A stretch of DNA of 33,558 nucleotides from Alphaproteobacteria bacterium. GTDB lineage: Bacteria; Pseudomonadota; Alphaproteobacteria; Rhodospirillales; Magnetospirillaceae. A program made the translations under genes and the position numbers. The DNA is taken from assembly GCA_021325215.1 (NCBI GenBank), contig JAJPHO010000130.1, positions 1-33,558 of the forward strand, given 5' to 3'. Under the pieces are notes generated by a model that was not told the DNA's origin, made no database searches, and was given only the letters and a program-made list of their open reading frames with translations. Shown here in pieces: positions 31,673 to 33,558 of this stretch (the stretch's first letter is position 1; every line of letters starts with the position of its first letter).

Positions 31673-32662
31673 ATGATCGATCTGTCCCGCCGTCATTTCA
31701 TGGCCGGCGTCGCCGCCCTGACCGCCGCCTCGACCGTCAAGGTCGCCGCGGCCGCCACGGTCCCGTCCTTCGGCCCGCTGAAGCAGGTGACCGCCGGCGA
31801 CCTGTCCGTCGGCTATGCCGAGGCCGGTCCCGCCAATGGCCCCGCCGTCATCCTGCTGCATGGCTGGCCCTATGACATCCACGCCTTCGCCGAGGTGGCG
31901 CCGCAGCTGGCCGGCGCCGGTTACCGGGTGATCGTTCCTTATCTGCGCGGCTCGGGCACGACGCGCTTCCTCTCGGCCGAGACGATCCGCACCGGCCAGC
32001 CGGCTGCGCTGGGCAGCGACATGATCGCCCTGATGGATGCGCTGAAGATTCAGAAGGCCGTGTTCGGCGGCTTCGACTGGGGTGCCCGCACTGCCGGCAT
32101 CGTCGCCGCCTTGTGGCCCGAGCGGGTCAAGGCGCTGGTCTCGGTCAGCGGCTATCTGATCGGCAACCGCGCCGCCGGCGCCAAGCCGCTGCCGCCCGCC
32201 GCCGAACTGCAGTGGTGGTACCAGTTCTATTTCGCGACCGAACGCGGCCGCGCGGGCTATGAGGCCAACCGCAAGGACTTCAATAAGCTGATCTGGAAAC
32301 TGGCCTCGCCGAAGTGGAATTTCGACGACGCCACCTATGACCGCACGGCTCAGTCCTTCGACAATCCCGACCATGTCGCGATCGTCATCCATAATTACCG
32401 CTGGCGCCTGGGCCTGGCCGAGGGCGATCCGCGCTTCGCCGCGCTGGAGGAGAAGATCGAGGCCTTGCCGCTGATCGCGGTGCCGACCATCACCCTGGAA
32501 GGCGACGCCAATGGTGCGCCGCATCCCGAGCCGGCTGCCTATAAGGGCAAGTTCTCGGGACGCTACGAACACCGCCTGATCGAAGGTGGCATCGGCCACA
32601 ACCTGCCCCAGGAAGCGCCTGCCGCTTTCGCGAAGGCGATCTTGGACGTCGATAAGGTCTGA
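31673..32662 (+). CDS. Tat-exported alpha/beta hydrolase, epoxide-hydrolase-like
   Basis: A 329-residue protein. The N-terminus SRRHFMAGVAALTAASTVKVAAAA is a twin-arginine signal (SRRxFM), so it folds before export to the periplasm. The alpha/beta hydrolase core has HGWP (oxyanion hole), the nucleophile elbow GGFDWGA with Asp (D135), the acid D278 in EGDANG and H309 in GGIGHNLPQEAP. An Asp nucleophile means an epoxide hydrolase or dehalogenase type of chemistry, not a serine esterase. AAGGAAAA precedes the ATG. Co-transcribed with the GST. It abuts the convergent map gene with no base between the stop codons. Confidence 0.9.
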   Translation: MIDLSRRHFMAGVAALTAASTVKVAAAATVPSFGPLKQVTAGDLSVGYAEAGPANGPAVILLHGWPYDIHAFAEVAPQLAGAGYRVIVPYLRGSGTTRFLSAETIRTGQPAALGSDMIALMDALKIQKAVFGGFDWGARTAGIVAALWPERVKALVSVSGYLIGNRAAGAKPLPPAAELQWWYQFYFATERGRAGYEANRKDFNKLIWKLASPKWNFDDATYDRTAQSFDNPDHVAIVIHNYRWRLGLAEGDPRFAALEEKIEALPLIAVPTITLEGDANGAPHPEPAAYKGKFSGRYEHRLIEGGIGHNLPQEAPAAFAKAILDVDKV

Positions 32663-33475
32663 TTACGCCGCGTAAGGCGGGAAGTGCAGGCCGCGGGGCG
32701 AGGTCGTGAAGATCTCGACCCCGGTCGCCGTAACGCCGATCGTGTGCTCGAACTGAGCCGACAGGCTCTTATCCTTGGTCACCGCGGTCCAGCCGTCGGC
32801 CAGGATTTTGGTTTCGTGGCGGCCGGCATTCACCATCGGCTCGATGGTGAAGATCATGCCTTCCTGCAGCACCAGCCCTTCGCCGGGGCGGCCGTAATGC
32901 ATGACGTTCGGCGGGGAATGGAACACCTGGCCGACGCCATGGCCGCAGAAATCGCGCACCACCGAATAGCGGTTGCTCTCGACATAGGACTGAATGGCAT
33001 GGCCGACGTCGCCCAAAGTGGCGCCGGGCTTGACCACCTGGATGCCGCGCATCATCGATTCATAGGTGACGTCGCACAGCCTGCGCGCCTTCACCCCGAC
33101 CTTGCCGACGAAATACATGCGGCTGGCGTCGCCATACCATCCGTCGAGGATCGGCGTGACGTCGATATTGATCACGTCGCCGTCTTCCAGCACGCGGTCG
33201 GACGGGATGCCATGGCAGACGACATGGTTGATCGAGGTGCAGATCGATTTCGGGAAACCGCGATAATTCAGCGGCGCGGAGATCGCGCCATGCTGGGCGG
33301 CGAATTCGGCGCACAATTCGTCGAGCTGGTTGGTGGTGACACCCGGCTTTACGAAGTCGGTGATGTAATCCAGCGTCTCCGCCGCCAGCCGTCCGGCGCG
33401 GCGCATCGCCTCGAAGCCTTCCGGCCCATGAATGGTCACCCGCGACGCGATATGGCGGGATTCTTCTCGTTCCAT
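32663..33475 (-). CDS. map: methionine aminopeptidase, type I
   Basis: Removes the initiator Met from new proteins in the cytoplasm. The 270-residue protein carries all five metal ligands: D105 in INIDVTP, D116 in GWYGDASRMY, H179 in GHGVG, E212 in FTIEPMV and E243 in QFEHTIGV. CTSINHVVCHGIP has the conserved substrate His. Start ATG 33475 is chosen because the family begins here and because upstream in-frame sequence looks non-coding. No other gene lies in the remaining 83 bp at the window end. Confidence 0.97.
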   Translation of the reverse strand: MEREESRHIASRVTIHGPEGFEAMRRAGRLAAETLDYITDFVKPGVTTNQLDELCAEFAAQHGAISAPLNYRGFPKSICTSINHVVCHGIPSDRVLEDGDVINIDVTPILDGWYGDASRMYFVGKVGVKARRLCDVTYESMMRGIQVVKPGATLGDVGHAIQSYVESNRYSVVRDFCGHGVGQVFHSPPNVMHYGRPGEGLVLQEGMIFTIEPMVNAGRHETKILADGWTAVTKDKSLSAQFEHTIGVTATGVEIFTTSPRGLHFPPYAA

Positions 33476-33558
33476 ACTCAGTTTCCCAATTCGAGCGGTA
33501 GCGCCCGGTCGATCTCTATGCCGTTCAAGGAAAGACGGCAAGCATAACACAGAGTTTC

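Noticed and set aside
1-33558. CRISPR array, tRNA/rRNA gene, insertion sequence or prophage
   Set aside because: No regularly spaced repeats, no cloverleaf or rRNA-like sequence in the gaps, and no transposase, integrase or phage gene was found among the coding regions.

Overview
The window is a gene-dense, high-GC stretch of a bacterial chromosome, almost certainly from an alphaproteobacterium. Support for this comes from the F1-ATPase inhibitor zeta subunit (DUF1476), the 41-residue L36 type, a purC-purS arrangement, a FecI/FecR/TonB-receptor unit with an STN domain, and RadC and methionine aminopeptidase of alphaproteobacterial style. The genus cannot be fixed from sequence reading alone. 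I see no tRNA, rRNA, CRISPR array, insertion sequence or phage gene.

Layout. 1-1.9 kb: the 3' part of serA, an OmpR-type response regulator without a partner kinase, and rpmJ with its own promoter and a textbook terminator. 1.9-5.4 kb: a secreted amidohydrolase of the D-aminoacylase type, an AraC regulator and a divergent short-chain dehydrogenase. 5.4-7.5 kb: epmB and epmA, head to head, for elongation factor P lysylation. 7.5-11.4 kb: a leftward run thiE - amino-acid permease - amidase - secreted DUF6491 protein; thiE seems to start at ATT. 11.4-14 kb: two small unknown genes, purS, purC and an NRDE/TANGO2-type gene. 14.1-15.9 kb: ATPase zeta subunit and gabD. 15.9-21.7 kb: sigma factor, anti-sigma FecR, TonB-dependent transducer and a secreted PHP metallohydrolase, with overlapping genes at both ends of the unit. 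21.7-23.5 kb: a glycoside-hydrolase-like protein behind an AT-rich leader. 23.5-25.9 kb: a MarR regulator and purB, then an exported RidA protein. 25.9-28.3 kb: LysR with a divergent aldehyde dehydrogenase. 28.3-33.5 kb: a GST, radC, a zeta-like GST, an OhrR-type regulator, a second GST, a Tat-exported epoxide-hydrolase-like enzyme, and map.

The likeliest functional modules are: (i) the FecI-FecR-receptor-PHP unit, which looks like a substrate-sensing outer-membrane uptake system with a dedicated extracytoplasmic hydrolase; (ii) the OhrR-GST-hydrolase unit, which looks like a thiol/electrophile stress response with striking palindromes in its control region; and (iii) three regulator/enzyme divergent pairs (AraC/SDR, LysR/ALDH, OhrR/GST), each with visible repeats between the genes.

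A structural theme is extreme compaction. Of eight convergent gene pairs, four share exactly 4 bp through overlapping stop codons, one abuts with no gap, and the other gaps are 4, 14 and 19 bp. Several same-strand junctions are ATGA or GTGA overlaps.
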